From Methylococcaceae bacterium (GTDB lineage Bacteria; Pseudomonadota; Gammaproteobacteria; Methylococcales; Methylomonadaceae), in contig JABFSH010000051.1 of the NCBI GenBank assembly GCA_013140705.1, positions 1-41,072 on the forward strand: a stretch of DNA of 41,072 nucleotides, in the 5' to 3' direction. The translations under genes were made by a program, and so were the position numbers. Under the pieces are notes generated by a model, which was given only the letters and a program-made list of their open reading frames with translations, did no database searches and had not been told where the DNA came from. This document shows, one piece after another, positions 27,968-37,771 of this stretch (its first letter is position 1; the number at the start of each line of letters is the position of its first letter).

Positions 27968-28044
27968 GGGCCCTTAGCTCAGTTGGTTAGAGCGTCCGAC
28001 TCATAATCGGCAGGTCGAAGGTTCAAGTCCTTCAGGGCCCACCA
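27968..28044 (+). tRNA. tRNA with CAU anticodon, probably tRNA-Ile2
   Basis: 77-nt tRNA with encoded CCA. Acceptor stem GGGCCCT / AGGGCCC is perfect; D arm GCTC/GAGC; T arm GAAGG/CCTTC with TTCAAGT loop; anticodon loop CTCATAA gives CAU. Position 27-43 is a U-C mismatch. CAU can be elongator Met or Ile2 (lysidine-modified). The body, especially CTTAGCTCAG and GACTCATAATC, resembles E. coli ileX more than metT, and a CAU-Ile tRNA near rpoD is known in gammaproteobacteria, so Ile2 is preferred. Confidence 0.92.
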
Positions 28045-28055
28045 TATATTAATTT

Positions 28056-28080
28056 AAAGGCTGCTGATGCAGCCTTTTTT
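28056..28080 (+). terminator. Intrinsic terminator after the tRNA
   Basis: AAAGGCTGC / GCAGCCTTT stem with a 4-nt TGAT loop and a run of T. It ends the rpoD-tRNA transcript only 34 bp before the metK start. Confidence 0.9.
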
Positions 28081-28114
28081 CTATAAGGGTTCAATATTAA
28101 TAAAAGGAGATATC

Positions 28115-29275
28115 GTGAGCAATAATTACATTTTTACATCTGAATCCGTTTCAGAAGGACACCCTGATAAGGTAGCGGATCAAATTTCCGATGCTGTGCT
28201 TGATGCATTGCTCACACAGGATCCTCGCTCAAGGGTTGCTTGTGAAACGCTGGTAAAAACCGGTATGGTGATCATAGCCGGAGAAGTTACCACGAATGCC
28301 TGGGTTGACCTTGAAGCGTTAGTCAGAAAAGTGGTTTGTGACATTGGCTATGATCATGGCGATATCGGTTTTGATGGTCAAACCTGTGCGGTATTGAATG
28401 CGATTGGGAAACAGTCTTCTGATATTGCTATGGGTGTTGATGAGTCGGAGGATCACGAGCAAGGCGCCGGGGACCAAGGGCTTATGTTTGGTTATGCGAG
28501 CAGCGAAACGGATGTTTTAATGCCTGCGCCAATTACCTACTCACACTTGTTGGTTAAGCGCCAAGCAGAGGTCAGAAAAAACAAGACGTTGCCTTGGCTT
28601 CGCCCGGATGCAAAGAGTCAGATCACTTTCCGCTATGAAAATAATAAGCCTGTAGCAATAGATGCAGTGGTGTTATCGACTCAGCATTCTCCTGATATCA
28701 GTGCCAAAGCCCTTCACGAAGCCGTGATGGATGAAATCATCCTGCCAGTTTTGCCAAAAGGATTTTTGCATGCAGGGACAAAATACTTTATCAATCCAAC
28801 AGGACAGTTCGTAATCGGCGGTCCGGTAGGTGATTGCGGCTTAACCGGTCGCAAAATAATTGTCGATACCTACGGTGGTATGGCGAGACACGGTGGCGGT
28901 GCGTTTTCAGGCAAAGATCCATCGAAAGTGGATCGTTCAGCGGCTTATATGTGCCGTTATGTAGCTAAAAATATTGTTGCGGCGGGTCTGGCTGAGCGCT
29001 GTGAAATTCAGGTTTCCTACGCCATCGGTGTTGCTGAACCGACTTCGATCAGCGTTGAGACCTTTGGCACCGGTAAAATCAGCGAAGATAGATTGGTTCA
29101 AATTATCAGGGATAATTTTGAGCTGAGACCCAAGGGTTTGATTTCAATGTTGGGTCTATTAAAACCGATTTACCAGACTACAGCGTCCTACGGACATTTT
29201 GGGCGTACAGAAGAAACGTTTAGTTGGGAAAAAATCGACAAAGCTGCCGCACTGAAAGATGCTGCTGGCTTTTAA
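28115..29275 (+). CDS. metK: S-adenosylmethionine synthetase
   Basis: Makes SAM from methionine and ATP. 386 residues from a GTG at 28115, preceded by AAAGGAGA (28103-28110); a longer frame begins inside the terminator and is not credible. Signatures: [31 protein letters not shown] (methionine/ATP loop) and [19 protein letters not shown]. First gene of metK-ahcY-metF, which together make SAM, recycle SAH, and supply methyl groups. Confidence 0.97.
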   Translation: MSNNYIFTSESVSEGHPDKVADQISDAVLDALLTQDPRSRVACETLVKTGMVIIAGEVTTNAWVDLEALVRKVVCDIGYDHGDIGFDGQTCAVLNAIGKQSSDIAMGVDESEDHEQGAGDQGLMFGYASSETDVLMPAPITYSHLLVKRQAEVRKNKTLPWLRPDAKSQITFRYENNKPVAIDAVVLSTQHSPDISAKALHEAVMDEIILPVLPKGFLHAGTKYFINPTGQFVIGGPVGDCGLTGRKIIVDTYGGMARHGGGAFSGKDPSKVDRSAAYMCRYVAKNIVAAGLAERCEIQVSYAIGVAEPTSISVETFGTGKISEDRLVQIIRDNFELRPKGLISMLGLLKPIYQTTASYGHFGRTEETFSWEKIDKAAALKDAAGF

Positions 29276-29296
29276 ATTAACCTCAAGGGATACAAA

Positions 29297-30589
29297 ATGA
29301 GTCAACAAGATTACAAAGTCGCTGATATTGCCCTGGCAGAATGGGGCCGCAAGGAAATCAATATTGCGGAAACCGAGATGCCGGGATTAATGGCCCTGCG
29401 TACAGAGTTTGGTGCCGAACAGCCTCTAAAAGGAGCTCGTATAGCCGGTTGTCTGCATATGACCATACAAACAGCGGTTTTGATGGAAACGCTAACTGCA
29501 TTGGGTGCTGAAGTGCGCTGGTCTTCATGTAATATTTTTTCTACCCAGGACCATGCCGCAGCGGCTATGGCTGCCGCAGGTATTCCGGTATTTGCGTGGA
29601 AAGGTGAAACGGAGGCTGAAGCCGAATGGTGTATTGCTCAAACCATTGATGGTTTAGATGGCTGGCGCCCGAACATGATTCTGGATGATGGTGGTGATTT
29701 AACAACGATGATGCATGAAAAATATCCGGAACTAATGGCGGACATTAAAGGCATCTCCGAAGAAACGACTACCGGTGTTTTACGGTTATACGAGATGGTG
29801 ACTAAAGGTACATTGAAAGTCCCAGCCTTTAATGTGAATGATTCCGTCACCAAATCCAAATTTGATAATTTGTATGGTTGCCGTGAATCGTTGGTTGACG
29901 GTATCAAACGCGCTACCGATGTGATGATAGCAGGAAAAATTGCAGTAGTATGCGGTTATGGCGACGTAGGTAAAGGTTGTGCACAGTCGCTTCGCGGCTT
30001 GGGGGCAACGGTCTGGATTACCGAAATTGATCCTATCTGCGCATTACAAGCGGCCATGGAAGGTTATCGAGTTGTCACCATGGTTGAAGCTGCACCTGTT
30101 GCCAATATTTTTGTAACGGCGACCGGCAATTTTAATATCATCACCCATCAGCATATGGTTGCCATGAGAGATCAGGCTATCGTTTGCAATATCGGGCATT
30201 TTGATGCAGAAATCGATATAGCATCATTGCGTAAATATCAATGGGAAAATATTAAACCGCAAGTCGATCATGTTATTTTTCCGGATGGTAAACGCCTGAT
30301 TATTTTGGCTGAAGGGCGTCTGGTTAATTTGGGTTGTGCGACCGGACACCCGAGCTTTGTGATGTCGAATTCATTCTGCAATCAAGTTTTGGCACAGATT
30401 GAATTATGGAAAAATTCCGCACAGTATGAGAATAAAGTCTATATCTTGCCCAAAAAGCTGGATGAAAAGGTAGCCAGGTCCCACTTAAAACAATTGGGTG
30501 TGAATCTCACAGTACTGACTCAGGAACAGGCCAAATACATCAATGTACCTGTTGAGGGACCTTATAAGGCTGACCATTATCGGTATTGA
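29297..30589 (+). CDS. ahcY: Adenosylhomocysteinase
   Basis: NAD-dependent enzyme splitting S-adenosylhomocysteine to homocysteine and adenosine. 430 residues, the shorter bacterial form. NAD-binding [15 protein letters not shown], catalytic KSKFDN region, DDGGDLT and the C-terminal KADHYRY ending are diagnostic. 21 bp after metK. No room exists upstream for an SAH riboswitch, which in some proteobacteria precedes ahcY. Confidence 0.97.
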   Translation: MSQQDYKVADIALAEWGRKEINIAETEMPGLMALRTEFGAEQPLKGARIAGCLHMTIQTAVLMETLTALGAEVRWSSCNIFSTQDHAAAAMAAAGIPVFAWKGETEAEAEWCIAQTIDGLDGWRPNMILDDGGDLTTMMHEKYPELMADIKGISEETTTGVLRLYEMVTKGTLKVPAFNVNDSVTKSKFDNLYGCRESLVDGIKRATDVMIAGKIAVVCGYGDVGKGCAQSLRGLGATVWITEIDPICALQAAMEGYRVVTMVEAAPVANIFVTATGNFNIITHQHMVAMRDQAIVCNIGHFDAEIDIASLRKYQWENIKPQVDHVIFPDGKRLIILAEGRLVNLGCATGHPSFVMSNSFCNQVLAQIELWKNSAQYENKVYILPKKLDEKVARSHLKQLGVNLTVLTQEQAKYINVPVEGPYKADHYRY

Positions 30590-30604
30590 TTAATTCAGAC
30601 GATT

Positions 30605-31450
30605 ATGCATTCACAAGCAAATCATCCGCAACTGTTTAGCTTCGAGTTTTATCCTCCAAAGTCGGAAGAGGGCGCCGCCAATTTGCAGGTTGTTCATAGC
30701 AAACTGGCAGCTCTGAAACCGGATTTTTTTTCGGTGACCTTTGGTGCAGGCGGTTCAACGCGGGATAAAACCTTTCAGACGGTCGTCGAGATTCAGACCA
30801 AAGGAATTGCGGCAGCGCCACATTTGTCCTGTGTTGCATCAACGAAAGATAATATTCGCGCCATCCTGAAAGATTATCGTGACGAAGGTATTTCGAAAAT
30901 TGTTGCACTCAGAGGTGACTTACCTTCGGGTATGATGTCTGCCGGTGAATTTCGGTATGCGAATGAGTTAGTCGAATTTATACGCCAGGAAACGGGTAAT
31001 TATTTTCAAATTCATGTTGCCGCCTATCCCGAAGTACATCCGCAAGCAGTCAATGGTCGTGAGGATTTCAAAAATTTCAAACGCAAAGTGGATGCAGGCG
31101 CCAATGCTGCCATAACGCAGTATTTTTACAATGCTGAAAGTTATTTTTATTTTGTCGATGCGTGTGAAAAAAACGGCATCGATATTCCGATTGTGCCGGG
31201 CATCATGCCGATTACGCAATATTCTCAGCTGTTCCGATTTTCAGAAATGTGTGGCGCCGATATCCCGCGCTGGTTACGTAAACGACTGGAAGACTTTGGT
31301 GATGATCGCTCATCCATTCAGGCATTTGGTCTGGATGTGGTTACCAATTTGTGCCAGCGATTGTTGGATAATAATGCGCCTGGACTGCATTTTTATACGA
31401 TGAATCAGTCTGCGCCTACGCTAGCAATTCTGGAAAATATCAGTCTGTAA
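30605..31450 (+). CDS. metF: 5,10-methylenetetrahydrofolate reductase
   Basis: FAD enzyme reducing methylene-THF to methyl-THF for methionine synthesis. 281 residues, normal for bacterial MetF. Opening LFSFEFYPPKSEEG contains the catalytic Glu; SVTFGAGGST, ALRGDLP and QYFYNAE are conserved. 15 bp after ahcY. In a C1-assimilating cell this also links folate-bound C1 units to the methyl cycle. Confidence 0.96.
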   Translation: MHSQANHPQLFSFEFYPPKSEEGAANLQVVHSKLAALKPDFFSVTFGAGGSTRDKTFQTVVEIQTKGIAAAPHLSCVASTKDNIRAILKDYRDEGISKIVALRGDLPSGMMSAGEFRYANELVEFIRQETGNYFQIHVAAYPEVHPQAVNGREDFKNFKRKVDAGANAAITQYFYNAESYFYFVDACEKNGIDIPIVPGIMPITQYSQLFRFSEMCGADIPRWLRKRLEDFGDDRSSIQAFGLDVVTNLCQRLLDNNAPGLHFYTMNQSAPTLAILENISL

Positions 31451-31745
31451 AAAATTTGATTCCTTATTTTCAAGGACCTCAATTGAGAGTTTGACCAGCT
31501 ACTGAGTCATTTTCAATACTCATCTTTTCATTGGCAAACTTTTGCCTCGTTTCATGATGAATAAGGGCAAAAGCCGATTTCTTGTGTTTTTTCTCCGAAT
31601 CAAAATAGCCGGCTATAGCATAAAGTATTGACTGATCATGGCTGTAGGTCATTGCAATCAAAGCTGTTTCTATGTGGAAATGGATAATCCGGTGATTTTC
31701 ATAGAAAATGTGCTAATCTAGCACTATTTATTTCGCAGTGAAGCA
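31451..31745. other. Gap between metF and argS
   Basis: 295 bp of non-coding sequence by my reading. A 57-60 codon minus-strand frame (31479-31661) crosses it but has no ribosome site and no recognisable similarity. No clear terminator follows metF. A promoter for argS is expected near 31700-31740, where TAATCT is a possible -10. Confidence 0.4.
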
Positions 31746-33506
31746 ATGAAACACAAGATAGAGGCACTTATCTTACAAGCCATCGAAACACTCAAATCAG
31801 AAAGTGTTCTCGATCAAGACATCTCCCCCAAAATTATCGTTGATCGAAGCCGTGATCCAATGCACGGTGATTTTGCAACGAATATTGCCTTAATGCTGGC
31901 AAAACTCGCCAGATTAAGCCCTAGGCAGTTAGCTGAGAAGTTGATCACCGCCTTGCCACAAAACGATGTCATTATTAAGGTCGAATTGGCAGGCCCCGGA
32001 TTTATCAATTTCTTCATCGATCCGGGTTTTCATTTTCAGGTCATCAAACAAATTCACAGCGCAGGTCGAGAATTTGGTTTGAGTCAGATCGGCTTTGGCA
32101 AGAAAGTTCAGGTTGAATTTGTGTCGGCTAATCCGACCGGACCCTTGCATGTCGGCCATGGTCGTGGAGCTGCTTATGGATCTGTGGTGGCCGATTTGCT
32201 GCAGGCCGTTGGTTTTGATGTGCATCGTGAATATTACGTCAATGACGCGGGCCGACAAATGGATATTCTAGCAACCAGCGTTTGGCTGCGATACCTGGAA
32301 GTCTGCGGCGAAGTGCTGCCATTTCCGAGTAATGGCTATAGGGGTGACTATATCCGTGAAATTGCCTGGAATATTCATAAAGATTCCGGTACCGAGTACC
32401 ATAAAACGGCAAGTTCGGTACTAGAAAACATCCCACCCGATGAACCCCAGGGCGGCGACAAGGAAGCGCATATTGACGCTTTGATCGATAGGGCCAAGAA
32501 CTTGTTGGGCGAAACGGGTTATCGGGAGGCTTTTCAAATTGGTTTGAACACCATTTTGGGCGATATAAAAGATGACCTGAAAGAATTCGGTGTGGATTAT
32601 CAGGAGTGGTTTTCTGAACGCCAGCTATTGGATGACGGCTCGGTGGATAAAGCATTGCAACGCTTGCAAAGTGGCGGTCATTTGTATGAGCAGGATGGCG
32701 CAACCTGGTTTGCCTCGAGCCGCTTAGGCGATGAGAAAGACCGGGTTGTGGTTCGAGAAAACGGTCAATATACCTATTTTGCATCAGACATTGCCTACCA
32801 CATGAACAAACTTGATCGAGGTTTTGATCGGATTGTCGATATATGGGGCGCTGATCACCATGGCTATATCCCAAGAGTCAGAGCGGCCATTGCAGCGCTG
32901 GGTGCTGATGAAGCCAAGTTGAAAGTGTTGCTTGTCCAGTTTGCGACGCTTTATCGCGGTGATGAAAAAGTACAGATGTCAACTCGCTCCGGAGAATTTG
33001 TAACATTGCGGCAGTTACGTAATGAGGTAGGCAAGGACGCCGCAAGATTCTTCTATGTCATGCGTCGGTCAGAGCAACATATGGACTTTGATTTAAAGCT
33101 GGCGACCTCGCATTCCAATGAAAATCCCGTGTATTATGTGCAGTATGCGCATGCTCGCGTTTGTAGCGTTTTGCGCCAACTGACCGAGAAAGGCTTGGAG
33201 AGAAACTTGCAGCGTGGTTTAGATAGCCTGGATCTCTTGATTGAGGAGCATGAAGTAAATCTGGTTACCTCATTAGGGCAGTACCCTGAAGTTCTGGAAC
33301 GAGCGGCCCTTCAGCATGAACCGCATCAATTGATTCAATTCTTACGAGAACTCGCCAATGAATTCCATACCTATTACAACGCGCATCAGTTTCTTGTCGA
33401 CGATGCCCGATTGCGTGATGCAAGGTTGAATCTGGTTTGCGCCGTTAAACAAGTGTTAGCTAACGGATTGGGCTTGTTGAATATTACTTCACCAGAATCG
33501 ATGTAA
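31746..33506 (+). CDS. argS: Arginyl-tRNA synthetase
   Basis: Class I synthetase charging tRNA-Arg, 586 residues. HIGH-type motif HVGH (135-138) in [15 protein letters not shown]; the KMSKS position reads QMSTRSG, as in most ArgS; C-terminal anticodon-binding DALR domain ends the protein. The N-terminal additional domain is present. Its stop overlaps the start of the SPOR gene (TAATG), the usual neighbour pair in gammaproteobacteria. Confidence 0.97.
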   Translation: MKHKIEALILQAIETLKSESVLDQDISPKIIVDRSRDPMHGDFATNIALMLAKLARLSPRQLAEKLITALPQNDVIIKVELAGPGFINFFIDPGFHFQVIKQIHSAGREFGLSQIGFGKKVQVEFVSANPTGPLHVGHGRGAAYGSVVADLLQAVGFDVHREYYVNDAGRQMDILATSVWLRYLEVCGEVLPFPSNGYRGDYIREIAWNIHKDSGTEYHKTASSVLENIPPDEPQGGDKEAHIDALIDRAKNLLGETGYREAFQIGLNTILGDIKDDLKEFGVDYQEWFSERQLLDDGSVDKALQRLQSGGHLYEQDGATWFASSRLGDEKDRVVVRENGQYTYFASDIAYHMNKLDRGFDRIVDIWGADHHGYIPRVRAAIAALGADEAKLKVLLVQFATLYRGDEKVQMSTRSGEFVTLRQLRNEVGKDAARFFYVMRRSEQHMDFDLKLATSHSNENPVYYVQYAHARVCSVLRQLTEKGLERNLQRGLDSLDLLIEEHEVNLVTSLGQYPEVLERAALQHEPHQLIQFLRELANEFHTYYNAHQFLVDDARLRDARLNLVCAVKQVLANGLGLLNITSPESM

Positions 33507-34123
33507 TGGCCAAAGACTATAAATATAGAGCGCATAATCAAGGTACAAGCCGGAACGAATCATCGAACCCGTTGCAAAGTGTCAGCTTCTGGAAATGGAT
33601 GCTGACGACAGCATTCATTATCTCGTTTGTCGTATTTTTGGTGTATTGGCAATTTAGAGAATCGCGTCATGGTCACTCGATGCAAAATACACAGCAGTTT
33701 GCGCCGCCCAATCAGTCAAAAACGGCGTTAGCTGAGAATCGCAATAACAAAGAACCGGCAAAATCGGAACCTGCGCATAAGTCGCCGCGTTTTGATTTTT
33801 ATACCATTTTGCCCGAAAAAGAAGTGGTTGTGCCTGACTATGAAATTAATACCCGTGCGCGTGAAGAGCGTGTCGGTAAGGCGAAAGAAGCACATTACAT
33901 CATGCAGGCCGGTTCATTCAGAACATTCAAGGAAACCGATCAATTAAGAGCGAAATTGGGACTGTTAGGTATAGAATCGACAGTTCATAAGGCAAAAGTC
34001 GGGAATGTGATCTGGTACCGTGTGAAGATTGGACCTTATACTCACATGACGAGTGTCAGTTCGATCAAATCAAGATTAAGACAAAATGGTATCGACGTAG
34101 TTGTTACAGAAACCGGTCAGTAA
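33506..34123 (+). CDS. SPOR-domain inner-membrane protein (FtsN-like)
   Basis: 205 residues: a short basic cytoplasmic N-terminus, one membrane helix (about 29-49, WMLTTAFIISFVVFLVYW), a low-complexity periplasmic linker and a C-terminal SPOR domain (about 130-205) with YIMQAGSFRTFKETDQLRAK. SPOR domains bind denuded septal peptidoglycan; the layout matches FtsN and the argS-linked SPOR proteins of Pseudomonas and relatives. Start overlaps the argS stop by one base, so translation is coupled. Confidence 0.88.
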   Translation: MAKDYKYRAHNQGTSRNESSNPLQSVSFWKWMLTTAFIISFVVFLVYWQFRESRHGHSMQNTQQFAPPNQSKTALAENRNNKEPAKSEPAHKSPRFDFYTILPEKEVVVPDYEINTRAREERVGKAKEAHYIMQAGSFRTFKETDQLRAKLGLLGIESTVHKAKVGNVIWYRVKIGPYTHMTSVSSIKSRLRQNGIDVVVTETGQ

Positions 34124-34226
34124 AGTTTCAGTCAGTGCCCGTCATTTTGATCCGGTCCAACAGGAGACTTTTTGGAAAGTTCATTCGGTCAATGCTGAAT
34201 TAATTGCGCCAAATCGTACTTGTGAA

Positions 34227-34264
34227 CAGATAATGCCGACTGGAAACCCAGTCCGCATTATCTG
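34227..34264. terminator. Bidirectional hairpin, SPOR gene and exported protein
   Basis: Two 17-nt arms beginning CAGATAATGC, with one C-C mismatch, around a 4-nt AAAC loop. It lies in the 165-bp gap between convergent genes. No long T run follows; a TGATTAAG on one side is poor. Most likely a shared terminator. Confidence 0.65.
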
Positions 34265-34288
34265 ATTAAGCATTGATTGAATATATTA

Positions 34289-34990
34289 TCAAAAACTCAC
34301 GGATTGAGCTGTTGCATCTCGATTGCGGTTATAAGCGGCCAACATCAATAAACCCATTGCCAGCATCGGCAATATCTCTGGTGTAGGGAGATTGGCACTG
34401 GTTTCAACCGTGGTCGTAGGGGCATTCAGGCGGGTAGAAATAGCGTCTTCACATCTCTCCCAACTCACCTTAAGTGACTTGCCAAGGTCAGATTCTTTAA
34501 ACAAACTTTGAGAAATTCTGGCTTCCAGTAGGTAATGTTTTCCATCATATTGGCCTAACTTTTTGATACTTTTGTCATTGTATTCAGCAGCTTGATATTT
34601 GATGTCAATCGCCCCCTTTTTGACTTTTCCACCGATTTTAGCTTTACCATCATCGTAGTCTACATCAAAGTCATAATCACCACCTTTGCTAAAGTCAAAT
34701 TCCAGGGTTCCGGAGTCAAGTTTGTCAGAGATAATGGCAATATAAAAATTAAGATCATCCCTAGTCAGGTAAATGGCTTCAGCGTCGTAAGAATGATCAT
34801 CATCTTTTTTCTTCGAGCTGCCTTGATCGTCAACAAAGTAACTAACGCCAGAATCAGTTGGTTTCCAGTCGCTAATTGTACCCTCAGGACTGCCTATCCA
34901 GTCATTTAAATCCCCATCAATGGAGATCGCATGAGCCGTTGAGCTCAGAGCTATCAGCGAAAACACAAATAATTTTGACCACAAGTTCAT
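34289..34990 (-). CDS. Exported protein with a PEP-CTERM-like tail
   Basis: 233 residues from ATG 34990, which has AAGGA about 10 nt upstream; a second ATG 15 bp earlier has none. Signal peptide NLWSKLFVFSLIALSSTAHA, then ISIDGDLNDWIG, the usual opening of CBM9-like/beta-sandwich domains that bind sugars or heme. The middle is rich in Asp and Lys. The C-terminus has PTPEILPMLAMGLLMLAAYNRNR: a Pro-rich motif, a hydrophobic helix and an Arg cluster, the plan of exosortase (PEP-CTERM) sorting tails, but with PTPE instead of VPEP and 10 extra residues after the cluster. Function unknown; probably a surface or extracellular protein. Confidence 0.75.
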   Translation of the reverse strand: MNLWSKLFVFSLIALSSTAHAISIDGDLNDWIGSPEGTISDWKPTDSGVSYFVDDQGSSKKKDDDHSYDAEAIYLTRDDLNFYIAIISDKLDSGTLEFDFSKGGDYDFDVDYDDGKAKIGGKVKKGAIDIKYQAAEYNDKSIKKLGQYDGKHYLLEARISQSLFKESDLGKSLKVSWERCEDAISTRLNAPTTTVETSANLPTPEILPMLAMGLLMLAAYNRNRDATAQSVSF

Positions 34991-35352
34991 ATCCGTTTCC
35001 TTCATTAATTAAGTAAATTGTCAATTTGGTAGTACCAAATTAGATGCCAACTTCTTTAGCCCCTTAAATATGGGCTTGCTGGATAAAAAGCCTCGCGCAA
35101 CCCTGACAGAAATGGCAGGCCAACTGACAGATATGACCCATCAATAAGATATGTTGTCATGGGAGTATCGATCATTGACAAAAAAGTCGGTAGCGATTGA
35201 TTGCAACGAAGGCCCGCTGTTCCGAGGCTGCTTATGCAGTCTTTGTAAGTTATAATCAGGATCGAACCGATAGATTGGATATCGATATCTCACTATCAAT
35301 TTTTTCTAACCGATGCTGCGATGGCATTTGCAGGCTGAATGAGGAGGGCAAT
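34991..35352. promoter_or_regulatory. Divergent region upstream of efpL
   Basis: About 360 bp. TTGACA at 35175-35180 lacks a good -10 at normal spacing. A TATAAT at 35251-35256 lies about 97 bp before the efpL GTG but has a weak -35. No credible gene: an open frame continues upstream of efpL but has no start context. Confidence 0.4.
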
Positions 35353-35919
35353 GTGGCAAAAGCCAGTGATTTAAAAAGAGGAACGGTGGTTGATATAAAC
35401 GGCGTACCCCATGTGGTTAAACAGCTTGAGGTTCGAAGCCCTTCATCGCGTGGGGCAACAACGCTGTATAAAGTGCGCTTTACCAACCTCAAAACCGGAC
35501 AGAAGCTGGATGAAACATTCAAGGGCGACGACTCATTCAAAGAAGCCGATCTCGTCCGGGTTAAGGTTCAGTTTTCCTATATCGATGACAATAGTTATGT
35601 GTTTATGAATATGGATGATTATTCTCAATACTCATTAGGACAAGACGATTTGGAAGGGAAAGTTGGATTTTTGACAGAAGGACTTGAAGGCATAATCGCC
35701 TTATTGATAGACGATACGATTCTGGGTGTTGAGTTGCCAAGTTCTGTCGCTCTGGAGATTATTGAAACTGCCCCGGGCATTAAAAGCGCTTCAGCGACCA
35801 GTCGAACCAAAACTGCAAAGCTGACAACGGGTATCGAAATACAGGTGCCCGAATATCTGGAAACGGGTGACCTGATTAAGGTCAATACCGAAACGGGAAA
35901 ATATATGTCGCGCGCATGA
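35353..35919 (+). CDS. efpL: Elongation factor P-like protein EfpL (YeiP)
   Basis: 188 residues from a GTG at 35353 with GAGGAGG 7 nt upstream; the longer frame adds 52 residues foreign to the family. Three beta-barrel domains of the EF-P fold. The tip loop reads RSPSSRGATTLYK, with Arg33 where canonical EF-P has the modified lysine; this is the hallmark of the YeiP/EfpL branch, which rescues ribosomes stalled at polyproline and some other motifs without lysylation. C-terminal ASATSRTKTAKLTTGIEIQ and VPEYLETGD match the family. Followed by rlmG after 12 bp. Confidence 0.93.
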   Translation: MAKASDLKRGTVVDINGVPHVVKQLEVRSPSSRGATTLYKVRFTNLKTGQKLDETFKGDDSFKEADLVRVKVQFSYIDDNSYVFMNMDDYSQYSLGQDDLEGKVGFLTEGLEGIIALLIDDTILGVELPSSVALEIIETAPGIKSASATSRTKTAKLTTGIEIQVPEYLETGDLIKVNTETGKYMSRA

Positions 35920-35931
35920 AATGAGTTGGTT

Positions 35932-37077
35932 ATGTCAATTCAAACGGAGAATACCTTAAGTGTTAACCAGGGAAGATTCGAACTGCATCGGTTTCCACAA
36001 CGTCCACGTGAACTGCTCAGGGCCTGGGATGCGGCAGATGAGTATTTACTCGATTACCTTGCGGACCAGGGGCTCCCTGAAAGAGAGCAGAGTGTTCTCA
36101 TTATCAATGATACGTTTGGTGCATTGGCGGTGGCGCTAAGCGCTTATAAGCCAACGGCGCTATCGGACTCCTATCTGTCTCAACTGGCCACGCGTTGCAA
36201 TCTGGACGTAAATAAGTTGCCAGAAGAAAGGGTTAAACTGGTCAACAGCCTTGAAAACCTCGAAGGTATGTATGATCTGGTTTTACTTAAAGCCCCTAAA
36301 ACTCTGGCATTGCTGGAAGATGAGCTGATTCGTTTGCGGCCCCATGTGACGCCGGCCACTAAAATTATATTGGCCGGAATGATTAAAACCTTGTCGCCAT
36401 CCGTCTGGACATTGCTGGAACGTTTGCTTGGGGCTACGCAGACATCATTGGCGCGGAAGAAAGCGCGTCTGATCTATGTGTCGACTGAATTGGCATCCCG
36501 GGATACAGAAAACTCCTATCCGATCTATTATCGACTTGAAAATACGGGTTACCTTATTTGTAATCATGCCAATGTTTTTTCTCGTGAAAAACTGGACATA
36601 GGCACGCGTTTTTTTCTACAGCATCTTCCCAGCAAGCCTGGCGCTAAGGATATCATTGATTTGGGTTGTGGTAACGGACTGGTGGGGTTGGTGGCGGCAG
36701 AACGGAATCCACTAGCGACTCTGCATTTTGTTGATGAGTCCTATATGGCGGTAGCTTCGGCACATGAAAATTTTAATCGAGCCTTCGGTCAAGAACGAAT
36801 TGCCACTTTTTCTGTAGGTGATGGGTTAAGCGATTTTGCATCAAATTCTGCCGATTTAATTCTTTGTAATCCGCCTTTCCATCAGCAAAATACCATCGGT
36901 GATCAGATTGCCATCAGCATGTTTAAACAATCGAGGCGGGTGTTGAGAAAAAATGGAGAGCTATGGGTGATTGGTAACCGCCATCTGAAATATCAACAGC
37001 CTCTTGCACGTTTGTTTGGTCGTTGTTCAGTCGTTGGCGGTAATTCCAAGTTTGAAATATTAAAAACAAATTGCTGA
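35932..37077 (+). CDS. rlmG: 23S rRNA (guanine1835-N2)-methyltransferase RlmG
   Basis: SAM-dependent methyltransferase acting on G1835 of 23S rRNA. 381 residues from ATG 35932; the longest frame starts at a TTG two codons earlier. A degenerate N-terminal methyltransferase-like domain (about 1-200) precedes the catalytic one with DLGCGNG (243-249) and NPPFHQ (313-318), the N-P-P-F signature of guanine N2 methyltransferases (RlmG/RsmC). Follows efpL closely, pairing two ribosome-function genes. Convergent with the small membrane protein. Confidence 0.92.
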   Translation: MSIQTENTLSVNQGRFELHRFPQRPRELLRAWDAADEYLLDYLADQGLPEREQSVLIINDTFGALAVALSAYKPTALSDSYLSQLATRCNLDVNKLPEERVKLVNSLENLEGMYDLVLLKAPKTLALLEDELIRLRPHVTPATKIILAGMIKTLSPSVWTLLERLLGATQTSLARKKARLIYVSTELASRDTENSYPIYYRLENTGYLICNHANVFSREKLDIGTRFFLQHLPSKPGAKDIIDLGCGNGLVGLVAAERNPLATLHFVDESYMAVASAHENFNRAFGQERIATFSVGDGLSDFASNSADLILCNPPFHQQNTIGDQIAISMFKQSRRVLRKNGELWVIGNRHLKYQQPLARLFGRCSVVGGNSKFEILKTNC

Positions 37078-37100
37078 GTTCAGAACTGTAGGCAAGTGGG

Positions 37101-37129
37101 GTCGACGGCCACGGTGGTCGCGGGTCGAC
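37101..37129. repeat. GC-rich hairpin between convergent genes
   Basis: GTCGAC occurs at 37101-37106 and 37124-37129, enclosing GGCCAC / GTGGTC. It forms a GC-rich stem-loop between the rlmG stop and the end of the small membrane protein gene, in otherwise AT-rich DNA. A terminator without a U tract is possible. Confidence 0.4.
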
Positions 37130-37149
37130 GACCTCACAAAACTTCGTGA

Positions 37150-37302
37150 TCAACCCGGTTGCCGCCATTTCAGAAAAGTATTGCTTAAAATAGCAGCCAG
37201 TGCAAACAAGATGGTCGACATAACAAATTCGCCGGAAATGAAACCGGTAATTCCCGTTATGAAGACGATGCCAAGCATGATATCTCTTTGTAATACAGTC
37301 AT
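37150..37302 (-). CDS. Small two-helix membrane protein, unknown
   Basis: 50-residue frame found by reading the minus strand. It begins MTVLQRDIMLGIVFITGITG and ends FLKWRQPG. Two hydrophobic stretches (about 8-23 and 26-43) separated by SGE suggest a helical hairpin; the C-terminus is positive (KWRQ). An AGGCG lies about 9 nt upstream of the ATG. Composition and topology look like a true small membrane protein, but there is no homology evidence and it could be chance. Confidence 0.5.
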   Translation of the reverse strand: MTVLQRDIMLGIVFITGITGFISGEFVMSTILFALAAILSNTFLKWRQPG

Positions 37303-37529
37303 TTTTTTATCGCCTATAGTGTGAATAATTGGGAAAAGTGAAGTGTAGCCTTTAATATAGACGTTATTAAAAGTTTACAATAGCATAAAATGTTAATTTA
37401 TTGTTTCAATTAGTTGAATAATGAGTTTTTAGGCTAACAATATAAAAGTGTGATATCAACTAAAAAAACATGATTTATTAAATAGAAGCGCGTTTTACTT
37501 TCGCCCAAATGATGGCTCTGTCAAGTGTT

Positions 37530-37568
37530 AAAGTTATCCACACTTCCTGTGGATAACTTTGTGGAAAA
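37530..37568. promoter_or_regulatory. Inverted pair of DnaA boxes plus a third
   Basis: AAAGTTATCCACA (37530-37542) and TGTGGATAACTTT (37548-37560) form a perfect 13-bp inverted repeat with a 5-nt spacer. Each arm contains the consensus box TTATCCACA. A third box TTTTCCACA follows on the minus strand at 37560-37568. Confidence 0.6.
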
Positions 37569-37771
37569 GTTGAAAATAAAACCTCTAACTAAGCACTTTT
37601 AAAGCCTTTTTGTTAGATTGTTCAATTTGTTGTCAACGACGGCGACCAACTAAAAATAGTCATATTTATCAACGTAATACTGAGATTGTTAGTATTATTC
37701 ATGCTAGTTTATGTCAATGATTAACAGAGTTATATAGGTTGCTGAAATTAGTTAGTTTTTTGTAATTGGCT

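Noticed and set aside
28067-28114. Extended N-terminus of MetK
   Set aside because: It would start inside the terminator hairpin and add residues foreign to the family; GTG at 28115 has a good AAAGGAGA.
31479-31661. Minus-strand frame of 57-60 codons between metF and argS
   Set aside because: No ribosome site, the long form starts with TTG, and nothing recognisable in the product. Kept only as a note in the gap entry.
35197-35352. 52-residue N-terminal extension of EfpL
   Set aside because: Not in the family; GTG at 35353 has GAGGAGG and gives the family length and Arg33 position.
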